From an uncultured Bacteroidales bacterium (GTDB lineage Bacteria > Bacteroidota > Bacteroidia > Bacteroidales > WCHB1-69), in the NCBI GenBank assembly GCA_900316305.1, contig ONCM01000003.1:1-64000 (forward strand): DNA of 64,000 bases, given 5' to 3'. Positions within the stretch are counted from its first letter, which is position 1, and each line of letters begins with the position of its first letter. The notes under the pieces were generated by a model. That model made no database searches and was not told the DNA's origin. It saw nothing but the letters and a program-made list of their open reading frames with translations. This document shows, one piece after another, positions 33,881 through 44,848 of the stretch. The translations under genes were made by a program, and so were the position numbers.

Positions 33881-36800
33881 ATGAAAAAGATCACGTTATT
33901 GTTAGCATTGATTATGTGCGTCAATATGGTCTTCTCTAATCCTGTTGACACAATTACGGCAAAACGAGTAGCCATCAATTTCTGGAAACAGAACAATGCA
34001 GGGCCAACTGTAAATGGTAAAACTTTGCGTTTCCAACGAGAGGTCCCGGATTTTCGTCTTCTGCCTGATACCCTTTTCTCGGGTTTTTACATCTTTAATG
34101 CTGTAAATGGAAAAGGATTTGTCATTGTTTCGGCTAATGATAATGCAATCCCCATATTAGGATATTCAATGGAAAACTCTTTCCAAATTGAAAATATGCC
34201 TCCTAATCTTAAATTTTGGTTGGAAGGCTACGAACAAGAAATCCAAAATGCAGATTATGTCAGATGCTCTAATGAAATACGTAGTGATTGGGGAATGTTG
34301 TTAGCTGGCGAGCCTTTGCCTGTAAAAAGTACTACCAATGTTACTCCTCTATTAACTACACATTGGGACCAGGGTTGGCCGTATAATTTATCTTGTCCAT
34401 ACGATTATGATGCTGAAGATAATACCATGACAGGATGTGTGGCAACAGCCATGGCACAGGTGCTGAAATATTGGGAATATCCTCAAATTGGAACAGGTTC
34501 TCATACTTACATAGACCCCAATTACGGCATGCAGAGCGTGGATTTTGAGACAGGAATTGCTTGGAATGAGATGTTGAATGACTATTCTACATCTACTTCA
34601 TATACTCTCATGCAAGCAAGTGCTATTTCATCATTGATGTATATGTGCGGAGTAAGTGTGGATATGAATTATGGTATTTATGCTAGTGGAATATCAAATT
34701 TTATTAACGAATACGGATTACTACCGTTACCTTGTCCTGAAACGGCGTTAAAAACATATTTTAACTATAGTGACAATCTTGAGGGAATATCTAAATCTGA
34801 TTTCACATCTGCTCAATGGATAAGTATATTAAAAAATGAGTTGGATTCAGACAGAGTGATTCTCTATACAGGACATGACGCGAACAACACAAGTGCACAT
34901 GCTTTTGTTTGTGATGGCTATTCTAATAATAATAATTTTCATTTTAATTGGGGATGGAGTGGTTATTGTGACGGATATTACTCTATTAACAATCTTGCTC
35001 CTGGATCTGGAGGATCAGGTAGTGGTAACGGTAATTATACTTATGGTCAACAAGCTATCATTCACATTACACCATCCAATCAGGTAGTTCATCCTAATTA
35101 CGATCTTGTGATGAATAGCACGTTGACCACATCTGACACTAGTTATTTGTTTGGCCCCAATCATCCAATTTCGATTAATTGTGCAGTAGCAAACACAGGC
35201 AATGCGACTTTTAATGGGTATCTTGTTGCATTAGTGTCGGATTTAAACGGAAATATTGTAGCTGAAATCACATCTTCCTATACCACAATCTCTCCAAATC
35301 ATTATGTGAATAAAAGCTTTACGGTTCAAGGAGGGTTGCCTTTAGGGCCTGGAAGATATTTTGCTATTATCACTTCTGCAACAAATCTTAATGATCCTGC
35401 TACATCGCGAATCATCAGAGATAATTTGTCCAATATCAATTTTGCTCAGTTCAAGGTGACCTATGAAGCGGACATTGAAACCTTTTCTGAGTTTGAGCTG
35501 TCGGAATACATGATATATACAGGACAATCGCTTTCAGTAAACGTGGATATTGCAAATTTCGGTTCCGATTTTTCTGGTGATTTTTCTGTTGCGTTACTCT
35601 CTATGACTGGTTCGTATGTTCAAACTATTCAACAACATACTCTTACAATTCCTCTTGAGAGTATGACACATTATACTAACGGAATCGACTTTACGGGTAC
35701 TATTACTGCTTCTGCCGGTGATTACTTTCTGACATTACGGTATAGACCGCAGGGTTCTTCCAATTGGTATTATGCGGGCAGTTATTTTTATCAGAATCCA
35801 GTCAGAATTACTGTTTACGCTCAGCCCGTGGCGGATATGTATGAAGCGAATAATACGGCTGCAACCGCATATACTTTATCTCCTGTTTTTACAGATAACA
35901 TGGCCAACGTAAATACCAATGGAGCAAACATCCATTCTATCACCGATGTTGATTATTATAAAATTATCCTTCCTTCTGGATATTCTTATGATATAGTTCC
36001 AATCCTGCAAGACGTGTATTATAATGATGACATATCCTATTCAGTCGATGCAAAGTTTTATTTTTCTGTCAACAATACGACATCTTGGCAAGGACCGTTT
36101 GATTACGATGCTAATATTCTAACATATATAGCTAATTATTGTGGGACTACGATGAGTGACGGAGGAACTATATATTTTAAAGTGTTACCCACATCCCAAG
36201 GAGACATAGGTACTTATTCACTGCATGTTGTATTGAATCGTTCAATTAGCCCTGACCAGTACGAGCCAAACAGTACAGCATCAACAGCTTACAATCTTGG
36301 CACTGTCAACTCCAGTAGTGTAAATTACAATGTGAACGCCAACTTCCATATCACCACTGATGCAGATTACTACAAGATTAACCTTCCGTCAGGTTATTCC
36401 TATACCATAAACGCAAATATACTTAACAGTTACAATAACACCTCCTATACAGCAGATGCAAAATTCGCGACATCCCAAGATGGTAGCACTTGGTCTTCCA
36501 ACTATGGGAATGCCATGTCAGCAATGACAATGAGTGATGGTGGAACACTTTATTTTCGGGTTTTACCTTATACTGACCATGAAATAGGAACATATCAATT
36601 GCAAATTTCCATCACTCGGACAGGCGGTGTTGAACCTGACCAATACGAGCCGAACAATACAGTCAACACTTCCTATTTACTGGCTACAATAGACGAACCG
36701 ACATCTTCCATTGTTGCCAATGCGTCGTTCCATACCACATCGGATGAAGATTACTACAAAATTGATTTCCCGGCAGATTATAATTACACTATTGAAGTTG

Positions 36801-37255
36801 TGATGTTCGACTGCACAAATGACCCTAACTGTTCTGTGGATGCGAAAATCGCAGTCTCTGACGACGGAAACAACTGGTCTTCGTTCTATGGGACTTCCAT
36901 ACCACCAATGACCATTGAAGATGGAGGAAGACTTTATTACCATGTCGCTCCTCAACAAACAGCTGCGACAGGGACCTACCAATTACATTTCTCAATTTCA
37001 CGAACAACGGGAATCCAAGACAATGAGTTTGCCTCCATCATGATCTACCCAAATCCTGTAACCGACCGTTTGGTCATCAGTGGCACAAACGAGATCCAGT
37101 TGGACGGTATAGAAATATATGACATCACAGGTCGCCTCATACAAACGGTTCAAAAAGATTATCGGGTGATAAATACCTCTCAATTATCGAAAGGCACCTA
37201 TATGCTGAGACTGTTTACTTCTGAAGGAGAAGTCGTTAGAAAGTTCTTGAAATAG
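33881..37255 (+). CDS. C10-family (streptopain-like) cysteine protease with T9SS domain
   Basis: 1124 residues from MKKITLLLALIMCVNMVFSN. A propeptide (about 22-145) with FNAVNGKGFVIVSANDNAIP is followed by the catalytic domain: Cys186 in MTGCVATAMAQVLKYW and His340 in TSAHAFVCDGY, then FHFNWGWSGYCDGYY; spacing is close to that of streptococcal SpeB. Beyond about 400 come CARDB-like domains (to about 650), three PPC-type beta domains each starting D-x-Y-E-P/A-N-N/S-T (about 655, 790, 920), and a T9SS sorting domain (YPNPVTDRLVISG...VVRKFLK). It should be a secreted, surface-bound zymogen. AT-rich codon use suggests transfer. Confidence 0.9.
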   Translation: MKKITLLLALIMCVNMVFSNPVDTITAKRVAINFWKQNNAGPTVNGKTLRFQREVPDFRLLPDTLFSGFYIFNAVNGKGFVIVSANDNAIPILGYSMENSFQIENMPPNLKFWLEGYEQEIQNADYVRCSNEIRSDWGMLLAGEPLPVKSTTNVTPLLTTHWDQGWPYNLSCPYDYDAEDNTMTGCVATAMAQVLKYWEYPQIGTGSHTYIDPNYGMQSVDFETGIAWNEMLNDYSTSTSYTLMQASAISSLMYMCGVSVDMNYGIYASGISNFINEYGLLPLPCPETALKTYFNYSDNLEGISKSDFTSAQWISILKNELDSDRVILYTGHDANNTSAHAFVCDGYSNNNNFHFNWGWSGYCDGYYSINNLAPGSGGSGSGNGNYTYGQQAIIHITPSNQVVHPNYDLVMNSTLTTSDTSYLFGPNHPISINCAVANTGNATFNGYLVALVSDLNGNIVAEITSSYTTISPNHYVNKSFTVQGGLPLGPGRYFAIITSATNLNDPATSRIIRDNLSNINFAQFKVTYEADIETFSEFELSEYMIYTGQSLSVNVDIANFGSDFSGDFSVALLSMTGSYVQTIQQHTLTIPLESMTHYTNGIDFTGTITASAGDYFLTLRYRPQGSSNWYYAGSYFYQNPVRITVYAQPVADMYEANNTAATAYTLSPVFTDNMANVNTNGANIHSITDVDYYKIILPSGYSYDIVPILQDVYYNDDISYSVDAKFYFSVNNTTSWQGPFDYDANILTYIANYCGTTMSDGGTIYFKVLPTSQGDIGTYSLHVVLNRSISPDQYEPNSTASTAYNLGTVNSSSVNYNVNANFHITTDADYYKINLPSGYSYTINANILNSYNNTSYTADAKFATSQDGSTWSSNYGNAMSAMTMSDGGTLYFRVLPYTDHEIGTYQLQISITRTGGVEPDQYEPNNTVNTSYLLATIDEPTSSIVANASFHTTSDEDYYKIDFPADYNYTIEVVMFDCTNDPNCSVDAKIAVSDDGNNWSSFYGTSIPPMTIEDGGRLYYHVAPQQTAATGTYQLHFSISRTTGIQDNEFASIMIYPNPVTDRLVISGTNEIQLDGIEIYDITGRLIQTVQKDYRVINTSQLSKGTYMLRLFTSEGEVVRKFLK

Positions 37256-37475
37256 AGGGATAACTCTAACGACAGCGCAAAAAAATCTGTGCAATCCCTG
37301 ATATTTCTGCGACCACCCACCATTCGCCGCAGGCGAACCTTTCTGTACTTTCTGTGTGACAACAAATATATTCGCCGAAGGCGACCCTCGACGAAAACCG
37401 CAAATCATTTGCAGTATACCGTCTACCGTTGACCGATTTGCTTTTTCGTCCCCTCATTCCCCTTGCGAGCCCGAG

Positions 37476-37784
37476 ATTCCGTTTGGCCCGTACTTGCAAA
37501 GCCTTTTCGTTAATGCGCCTGCCTCGATAATGTGAGGCTTTTTCGTTCCCGCAGGGTGGCCAAACGGAATGGAGGTGGGCTTTCCGTTAACGTCTAAGCT
37601 GCCGTTATCCGGTCAATCGTTGCCGCCTCCCGTCGCGATAAACCCACATATCGATACCCTCTACTCTGCCGATCAACCCACCTCCATTCCGTTTGGCCTG
37701 AAAAGCGAGACAGGAACTCGCAAGAGCTGTCGTTGCCGAAAAAGTCAGATGGTTGCTCGCGAGAGCAAACGTGCCAAACGGAAC
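37476..37784. repeat. Nested inverted repeats in a non-coding stretch
   Basis: Inner arms of 22 bp are perfect: starting GGCCAAACGGAATGG (37558-37579) and ending CATTCCGTTTGGCC (37677-37698), 97 bp apart. An outer, less exact pair shares TTCCGTTTGGC / GCCAAACGGAA (37476-37497 with 37765-37784). The four copies of the same core alternate in direction. No gene is seen between 37256 and 37814. Confidence 0.8.
37521..37543 (+). terminator. Hairpin terminator, plus strand
   Basis: GCCTC / GAGGC stem with an 8-nt loop followed by TTTTT, about 265 bp past the protease stop. Confidence 0.6.
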
Positions 37785-37814
37785 CTCGTACACGCAAGGG
37801 CAATTCTAATCAAA

Positions 37815-38976
37815 TTATCTGCGTCCGCCAGGACCGCCGCCGCCAGGACCACCAGCGGGTCTGCCACCGCCAGGAGCGCCACCAGGATTGCCGGCAGGTC
37901 TGCTGGGAGTGGTGGTAGGCCTGGGGTTATTGTTAGGAGTGGTGGCAGGTTTGGGATTATTGTTGGGAGCCGCAGGTTGAGCATTATTGTTAGGAGCCGC
38001 AGGTCTGGCGTTATTGCTAGGTGTCGCAGGGCTATTATTGGGCGTAGCAGACTTGGCAGCATTGTTGGGCGCAGGAGCAGCAGAGGCAGTGCCGTGCGCC
38101 GCCGGAGCATGATGATGATCCGGGGATGCCGGCTTGTGCGCGATGCGGTCGGCGTAAAAACGAGCACTCTTGAAGCAGTTGCCACCCATATTTGTCCTTC
38201 AACCGCCCTAACGATCCATCTTCTTTCATTTGTCGGATCATGTTGTTGACAACCTTCAACAGGTCGTCCTGCCCCTTTCGCATCAGCACACCGATTTCGC
38301 TGTGGGTGAAGGGCACGGCCATCAACGGTGCGGCAAGGCGAGGATCGTTCTGGACATACCACGGAGCCTCGGTAATTTCGGTGATCATTACATCAGCCTC
38401 CCCCTGCGCCACCAATCCGGGAATCTCCTCGTTGTTCGGATGAACGATAATCGTAGCGTGGATGAGATGCTCGCGGGCAAACCTCTCGTTCAGCCCGCCG
38501 GGATTCACCATCACACGCACTTCGGGCTTGTCAATATCTTCCAACGACCGGAACCGCGTGGTGTCCTCCACACGACAAAGGATGGTCTTACCGTTGGCCA
38601 AGTAGCCGTCACTCATCGCCATGATTTTAAGCCGATCCTCAGTAATGGTGATGCCACTGACAGCGAGGTCGAAAGTCTGCGGATCCGCCAACACATCGGC
38701 GGTCAGCGTGGGCCACGAGGTGGGAACAAATACGACGCTGACCCCTAACTGTCGGGCTATCGCCTCCGCCATGTCGATTTCGAACCCACAATAGGTGCTG
38801 TCGGCCTCAAAATAGGAGAGCGGACGGTAGTCGCCAGTGGTACCGACCAGCAGCACCCCGCGCTCCTGAATCCGCTGCACAGTGGGCAGCATCTCTTTGT
38901 GCGGCTTGCACGATGTAAAGAGCATCGCACAACAGACAAGGATGGCGACGAACAGTCGTGTGAGATTCTTTCTCAT
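37815..38976 (-). pseudogene. Solute-binding lipoprotein (family 3) with frameshifted Pro/Asn-rich tail
   Basis: The first frame (38976 down to about 38160) has a lipoprotein signal (CCAMLFTSCKPHKE), then LLVGTTGDYRPLSYFEADST, CGFEIDMAEAIARQLGVSV, FDLAVSGITITEDR, VMVNPGGLNE and LMRKGQDDLLKVVNNMI: a periplasmic amino-acid-type binding protein like cyclohexadienyl dehydratase. After KYGWQLLQECS the frame turns into nonsense, while the next frame reads YADRIAHKPASPDHHHAP and a Pro/Asn/Gly-rich tail to 37815. A run of five As at 38156-38160 marks the switch; one base fewer would join them. It could be a real mutation, a slippage site or a sequencing error. Confidence 0.75.
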
Positions 38977-39009
38977 TGTTTGATGATTATATGCTTTTCG
39001 CCGTTTCGA

Positions 39010-40629
<1,620 letters not shown>

Positions 40630-40647
40630 TTAAAATTTTCAAAAACG

Positions 40648-40656
40648 GCAAAAATA
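40648..40656 (-). promoter_or_regulatory. Promoter -7 box for pyrG
   Basis: TATTTTTGC on the minus strand 52 bp upstream of the start. Confidence 0.65.
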
Positions 40657-40692
40657 CACTTTTTAACGTTATTGTTTGCTGACAAAAATGAA

Positions 40693-40721
40693 AAAAGGCC
40701 GTCAAAATAGGACGGCCTTTT
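40693..40721 (-). terminator. Terminator of the MFS transporter gene
   Basis: AAAAGGCCGTC / GACGGCCTTTT, 11-bp perfect stem with 7-nt loop and T-rich flanks on both strands. Confidence 0.85.
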
Positions 40722-40725
40722 CGTT

Positions 40726-40755
40726 TGTAGAGACGTTGCGCGCAACGTCTCTACA
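40726..40755. repeat. Palindromic GTAGAGACG element
   Basis: A perfect 30-bp palindrome: arms TGTAGAGACGTTGCG and CGCAACGTCTCTACA without a loop, between the MFS stop and its terminator. Confidence 0.9.
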
Positions 40756-40769
40756 GTATGCGTATCAAA

Positions 40770-42422
40770 TTATTTAATGTTCGGTTCTTCCAGACCAAGG
40801 TGCTGTTTCTTATCGACAGCCTTGAGGATGATACCGAGAATCAAAGCGGCGACACCGAGGCATGCCAGCATCACCAACGGCCAAGTGTAGTCGTAGGAAA
40901 CGGCGGCCGTTTCGGCATCAATCAAACCTTCGTTCATCTGAGCGATGACATCCTGGTTGGTCTTGTCGAGCACCTTGCCGATGAGCAGCGGGAAGAGCCA
41001 CAAACCGATGTTCTGGATCCAGAAAATGAGGGCGTAAGCGGAACCGATGATCTTCTCATCGACCAATTTCGGGACACTCGGCCACAAAGCGGCGGGCACC
41101 AAGGAAAATGATGCACCCAACACCAAGATGGTGAGGTAAGCTACGATGACACCGCCGGCGGCGTTGCCCTTGAACTGCGGCAAAATGAAAGCGAATGTCA
41201 AGTGACAGATAATCAGCAACAAAGAGCCAATCATCAGCATGGAAGCGGCTTTACCCTTGTGGTCAACGTAGTTACCCAAAATTGGGGTGATGGCCACAGC
41301 CAACAACGGGAAGACGGCGAAGATGGTCTCAGCCGTACCACGCATATAACCCATCCAACAATAAACCACCAAAGCCACGATAGCCAGTGCCATCAGACCG
41401 ACTTTGGCTGATTTGTTCTTGGAGAAGTTGCTGGTGAAAGAGCAGACAGCCACCACCAACATAATGAGGTATTGGATAATCGTCACGGAACTGCCGCCCC
41501 AGAAAGTGCTGGCGTCAGCTTCGGTGAGCGTAAGGTTACATTGCAACATGTTCACGGCATATTTCTGGAACGGGAAAATAGCGCTGTAGTAAAGCACGCA
41601 AAGCAGAGCCACCAACCAGAAACCACCAGAAGAGAGAATCTTGCCAATGTCGGACACTTTGAAGGGATCATCCTTCTCTTCGGCTTCACCAGTCTGTTCG
41701 TCGAGCTTCTTATCCATGAAGAAATAAACGATAAACATCATCAAAGCAATACAAAGCAGCACCACACCGAAAGCCACGGAACGGGAAACGTCGATATTAC
41801 CACCCAACTTAGCGAAGAAGGGTGAGAAAATCATACAGGTGGCAACACCCAGACGGGCGAGAGCCATCTCGGAACCCATGGCCAAAGCCGTCTCACGACC
41901 TTTGAACCATTTCACAATACCACGGGAGACCGTGATGCCGGCCATTTCCACGCCGCAACCGAAAATCATGAAACCAACGGCTGCCACCTTAGCGGAAGCA
42001 GGCATTCCTTCATAGAAAGGAGCCACGCCGAGTTCTTGGAAACCAGGGATGTAGTTGAGGTGATTGTTGAACCACGCTTCCACACCACTACCCATGAAAG
42101 CTTCAGTAACAGCATAATACTTGATTAAACCACCGATGAGCATCACCGTGCCTGACAACACAGCGGTGAATCTCACTCCCATCTTGTCGAGGATGATACC
42201 GGCAAAGATGAGGAAGAAGACAAACACGTTCAGAAATGTCTCCGCGCCCTGCATCGTACCGAAGGCCGTTGAGTCCCAACCTCTTGTCGATTGCATCAAG
42301 TCCTTGATGGGCGAAAGGATGTCCATGAAGATGTAGGAACAGAACATGGCCAGAGCCAACAGCAACAACGCCGTCCATCTCATGGCCGGGTTGTCTCTCA
42401 AAGTTTGAAATTTTTCTTCCAT
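40770..42422 (-). CDS. MFS transporter
   Basis: 550 residues from MEEKFQTLRDNPAMRWTALL; the frame is open upstream to 42557 only because it crosses palindromic repeats. About twelve membrane segments; GIILDKMGVRFTAV between segments 2 and 3 is the MFS loop motif (G-x-x-x-D-x-x-G-x-R). The central loop EQTGEAEEKDDPFKV is acidic. Substrate not predictable; nearest general resemblance is to organic-anion or nitrate/nitrite-type carriers. Leader carries several palindromic elements. Confidence 0.85.
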   Translation of the reverse strand: MEEKFQTLRDNPAMRWTALLLLALAMFCSYIFMDILSPIKDLMQSTRGWDSTAFGTMQGAETFLNVFVFFLIFAGIILDKMGVRFTAVLSGTVMLIGGLIKYYAVTEAFMGSGVEAWFNNHLNYIPGFQELGVAPFYEGMPASAKVAAVGFMIFGCGVEMAGITVSRGIVKWFKGRETALAMGSEMALARLGVATCMIFSPFFAKLGGNIDVSRSVAFGVVLLCIALMMFIVYFFMDKKLDEQTGEAEEKDDPFKVSDIGKILSSGGFWLVALLCVLYYSAIFPFQKYAVNMLQCNLTLTEADASTFWGGSSVTIIQYLIMLVVAVCSFTSNFSKNKSAKVGLMALAIVALVVYCWMGYMRGTAETIFAVFPLLAVAITPILGNYVDHKGKAASMLMIGSLLLIICHLTFAFILPQFKGNAAGGVIVAYLTILVLGASFSLVPAALWPSVPKLVDEKIIGSAYALIFWIQNIGLWLFPLLIGKVLDKTNQDVIAQMNEGLIDAETAAVSYDYTWPLVMLACLGVAALILGIILKAVDKKQHLGLEEPNIK

Positions 42423-42461
42423 AATGATTTTATTTAGTTTGAAATAATTTTTTTCCGTTGT

Positions 42462-42548
42462 TGTAGAGACGCGCTGTAGCGCGTCTCTGTTGTGGAAACA
42501 TGTTGCAGCACGTCTCCGCTGTAGAGACGCGCTGCAGCACGTCTCTAC
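42462..42548. repeat. Palindromic GTAGAGACG elements, tandem copies
   Basis: First copy AGAGACGCGC-TGTA-GCGCGTCTCT (about 42462-42488); a partial copy GCAGCACGTCTCC (about 42505-42518); then GTAGAGACGCGCTGCAGCACGTCTCTAC (42521-42548). They fill the space between the 75-residue membrane protein and the MFS gene, in the mRNA leader. Confidence 0.85.
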
Positions 42549-42553
42549 GGGGT

Positions 42554-42781
42554 TCATTCGTTTTTCTCGTCTCTATTTTTACTCGATTTCACCAAATCAA
42601 TCAATATATACCCCGTCAGTACCCCCCACAATGCCATCAGCACGGGACTCTTCTTCAAAATATTGTCAGAAAACTGGCCGGATTTGTACCAGTATAGCAG
42701 AGCAAGCACCATACCCAGCGCCATCGCAGCCAAGTGCATCCATGTGAGGTTTTTCTTCCAAAAATCGTTACTCTTGCTCAT
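42554..42781 (-). CDS. Small membrane protein
   Basis: 75 residues from MSKSNDFWKKNLTWMHLAAM. Two hydrophobic segments (about 15-32 and 46-62) and a charged tail VKSSKNRDEKNE. The start lies 14 bp inside the end of the preceding gene, so translation is coupled. Resembles the short two-segment proteins that Bacteroidales often carry near PASTA or lipid genes, but no function can be given. Confidence 0.6.
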   Translation of the reverse strand: MSKSNDFWKKNLTWMHLAAMALGMVLALLYWYKSGQFSDNILKKSPVLMALWGVLTGYILIDLVKSSKNRDEKNE

Positions 42782-43553
42782 GGGAAATCTTATCGTATTG
42801 GTAATTAAAATAGTTAGTCCGTATCTTTTCCTTGATCTGCTCATCACTCCATCGCACAAGGTCGTAATAGCTGAACCGGCAGTACATCATAAAGTTAAGA
42901 AGCTCCTCACCCTCCAAACCCGTAAGTTCCGAAACGATTTCCCGGTTGTATTTCTGCTGGATGCGCTCCACTTCGTCTTCATAGGAGACCATCTCATTGT
43001 ACAATCGGTTCATCTTGCTCCTCCGACTGTACTTGTCGTACAGGAAGGAAATCGGCGACATCGTCACGGTGCCGCCCAACGACAGAATATTGCCACCTTT
43101 TTCATCATAAGATGCGTTGGCCCGTTGCCATTCCGAAAGATGCACATCCTCCGCACGTTTGTAGTAATCAGGCAGTTTCAACGTCACAATGTCCTTTTTG
43201 AACCCTTCGTATGACGGATTGATACCGATAATGGTCACCTCCTTCAACATGGTAGCTTTATAGTAGAGGAAAAAGTCCTCATAGCCACTGAACAACTTCT
43301 TGTCAATGGGAGCGACCAACTGCCGATAAGTGGATTTGGTGATAATCAGGGTGTCGTGTAGGGACAAATTGATCTCGAAACGACCATTTTTATCAGTGAA
43401 AGCGAATTTTTTGGTGTTCACATTATAGACACTGGCTCCTGACAGAGGCTGGTAGGTGATGCCGTCAAACACGCGCGCCGAATACCTCTTCTGCTGCGCC
43501 TGTGCCGCTATCAGACAGCCCAAAATTCCGATTATGAGCAAAAATTTTTTCAC
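42768..43553 (-). CDS. Secreted protein with carboxypeptidase-regulatory-like domain
   Basis: 261 residues. Signal peptide ends AQAQQ. Residues 25-110: RVFDGITYQPLSGASVYNVN, FAFTDKNGRFEINLSLHDTL and ITKSTYRQLVAPI, the CarbopepD_reg-like beta fold. The remainder is helical and charged (VHLSEWQRANASYD, SKMNRLYNEMVSYEDEVERI, LLNFMMYCRFSYYDLVRWSD), a pattern common in Bacteroidales exported proteins of unknown role. A -7 box (TACTTTTGC, 43558-43566) abuts the start. Confidence 0.7.
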   Translation of the reverse strand: MKKFLLIIGILGCLIAAQAQQKRYSARVFDGITYQPLSGASVYNVNTKKFAFTDKNGRFEINLSLHDTLIITKSTYRQLVAPIDKKLFSGYEDFFLYYKATMLKEVTIIGINPSYEGFKKDIVTLKLPDYYKRAEDVHLSEWQRANASYDEKGGNILSLGGTVTMSPISFLYDKYSRRSKMNRLYNEMVSYEDEVERIQQKYNREIVSELTGLEGEELLNFMMYCRFSYYDLVRWSDEQIKEKIRTNYFNYQYDKISHEQE

Positions 43554-43607
43554 GGTGGCAAAAGTACAGTTTTTTTTGTACCGTTCACAACGGAATTTAC
43601 AAACAGT

Positions 43608-44597
43608 TTATTTTATAAAAGAGCAGATAATAAAGATCAGGCTGGCGGCCTGTAAAATGTTGCGAGCCAGGAACCAACGGATGGCAAACCACTCCAAATG
43701 ATTCTCGCAAATGAGATCCCAGTGCTCGATAGGACCATACCACCATTTCCGTTGGAACTCGCGTTCCGGATGGTAACAGAATTGGTACAGCAGATAAAAC
43801 AAAGCGATGGATCTCGGCAAAACCAAGAAAATGGCGGCAAAAACAAAATGTAAATGGCCAAGTAGGATGGCTATCAACAAGATGATGTACGGGGAGAAAT
43901 TGAAGATGGCGGAGGCAACCAACTGCAACGGACGGGTTTTCAACACCTCAGCCAACGTTTTCTTACCCACCTTCCGATCCGTGTTCGTTTCCATGATGGA
44001 ATGCGTGAACAAGATGTTGACGACCCACAGACCCACCGCAACGGAGGCCACCCATACACCGGCATTAAGGCTTCCACAGGCCGCATAGTGCACGCCTGTC
44101 ATAAGCAGGGGACCGAAAATGAGACCCGTAACGAGTTCACCGAGACCGTGATAACAAAAACGGATAGGCTTTCCCGAATAGAAGAAGCCGAGAAATCCGG
44201 CGGCGAGGGCAATATAAAGCGGTACAAGTCCGCGTTTCACGAAGACAACGCAGCCCAACAACAACGCGGCAAGTCCGAAAAGGGAGGCCACCACAAAAAG
44301 TTGACGCGGGGTCACCTCACCGGAGGTCAGGTACGGACTTTTGGCGATACGGGCACGCTGCCCCTCTGCCGCCGTCTGCTCACGAACCTCCTCACTCTTG
44401 AACTGGTAGTCAAAATAGTCGTCAAAGAGGTTCACCGACAAGTGCGCCAGCATCACCCCAAAAACCGCGACAATGCTCAATCCGATGGAAAAATTTTCGT
44501 TCCCGACAGCCATAAACACGGCCACCAGTGCCGGCAACACGCTCTGTGGCAACGCATACGCCCGCGCGTTCTGAATCCAATAGATGATTTTTTTCAT
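43608..44597 (-). CDS. menA: UbiA-family prenyltransferase (MenA-like)
   Basis: 329 residues with eight or nine membrane segments. HLSVNLFDDYFDYQFKS holds the first Asp-rich motif (N-x-x-x-D-x-x-D) and HSIMETNTDRKVGKKTLAE the second (D-x-x-x-x-x-K-x-T). This fits 1,4-dihydroxy-2-naphthoate prenyltransferase of menaquinone synthesis. The large C-terminal part with HPEREFQRKWWYGPIEHWDL is longer than in E. coli MenA. No other men genes are in the window, so the substrate is inferred. Confidence 0.75.
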   Translation of the reverse strand: MKKIIYWIQNARAYALPQSVLPALVAVFMAVGNENFSIGLSIVAVFGVMLAHLSVNLFDDYFDYQFKSEEVREQTAAEGQRARIAKSPYLTSGEVTPRQLFVVASLFGLAALLLGCVVFVKRGLVPLYIALAAGFLGFFYSGKPIRFCYHGLGELVTGLIFGPLLMTGVHYAACGSLNAGVWVASVAVGLWVVNILFTHSIMETNTDRKVGKKTLAEVLKTRPLQLVASAIFNFSPYIILLIAILLGHLHFVFAAIFLVLPRSIALFYLLYQFCYHPEREFQRKWWYGPIEHWDLICENHLEWFAIRWFLARNILQAASLIFIICSFIK

Positions 44598-44655
44598 TTC
44601 AAATTTTCATTATACAAAAAAACCATCTGTTGGTGTGACAGATGGCCTTGTTTTG

Positions 44656-44727
44656 TACTGCGTACGAGAATCGAACTCGTATTGCAAGATTGAGAATCTT
44701 GATTCCTAACCGTTAGAAGAACGCAGC
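44656..44727 (-). tRNA. tRNA-Glu (anticodon CTC)
   Basis: Cloverleaf on the minus strand: D arm TTCT...AGGA, anticodon stem CAAGA/TCTTG with loop TTCTCAA (CTC), T arm ACGAG-TTCGATT-CTCGT, acceptor GCTGCGT/ACGCAGT with a G1-U72 wobble. CCA not encoded. -7 box TATTTTTGC at 44742-44750. Confidence 0.9.
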
Positions 44728-44741
44728 AGTTGAAATCGGCG

Positions 44742-44750
44742 GCAAAAATA
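44742..44750 (-). promoter_or_regulatory. Promoter -7 box for tRNA-Glu
   Basis: TATTTTTGC on the minus strand 15 bp before the tRNA 5' end. Confidence 0.65.
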
Positions 44751-44803
44751 CACTTTTTTTTAATACAGCAACGGGTTGTGGCAAAATTTTTCTTTGATGC
44801 CCC

Positions 44804-44848
44804 GTAGAGACGCGCTGCAGCACGTCTCTACAACAGCATGTCTCTACA
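44804..44848. repeat. Palindromic GTAGAGACG element overlapping the end of nfo
   Basis: GTAGAGACGCGCTGCAGCACGTCTCTAC (44804-44831) as at 42521, then a third arm ATGTCTCTACA (44838-44848). The nfo stop codon (44844-44846) is formed by the third arm. Confidence 0.85.

Noticed and set aside
37569-38249. Arg/Ser-rich plus-strand frame of 226 codons
   Set aside because: It is the reverse of the Pro/Asn/Gly-rich tail of the binding protein and crosses non-coding inverted repeats.
42422-42557. 45-residue N-terminal extension of the MFS transporter
   Set aside because: The extension is encoded by palindromic repeats and is Arg/Cys-rich nonsense; MEEKFQTLRD at 42422 is the natural start.
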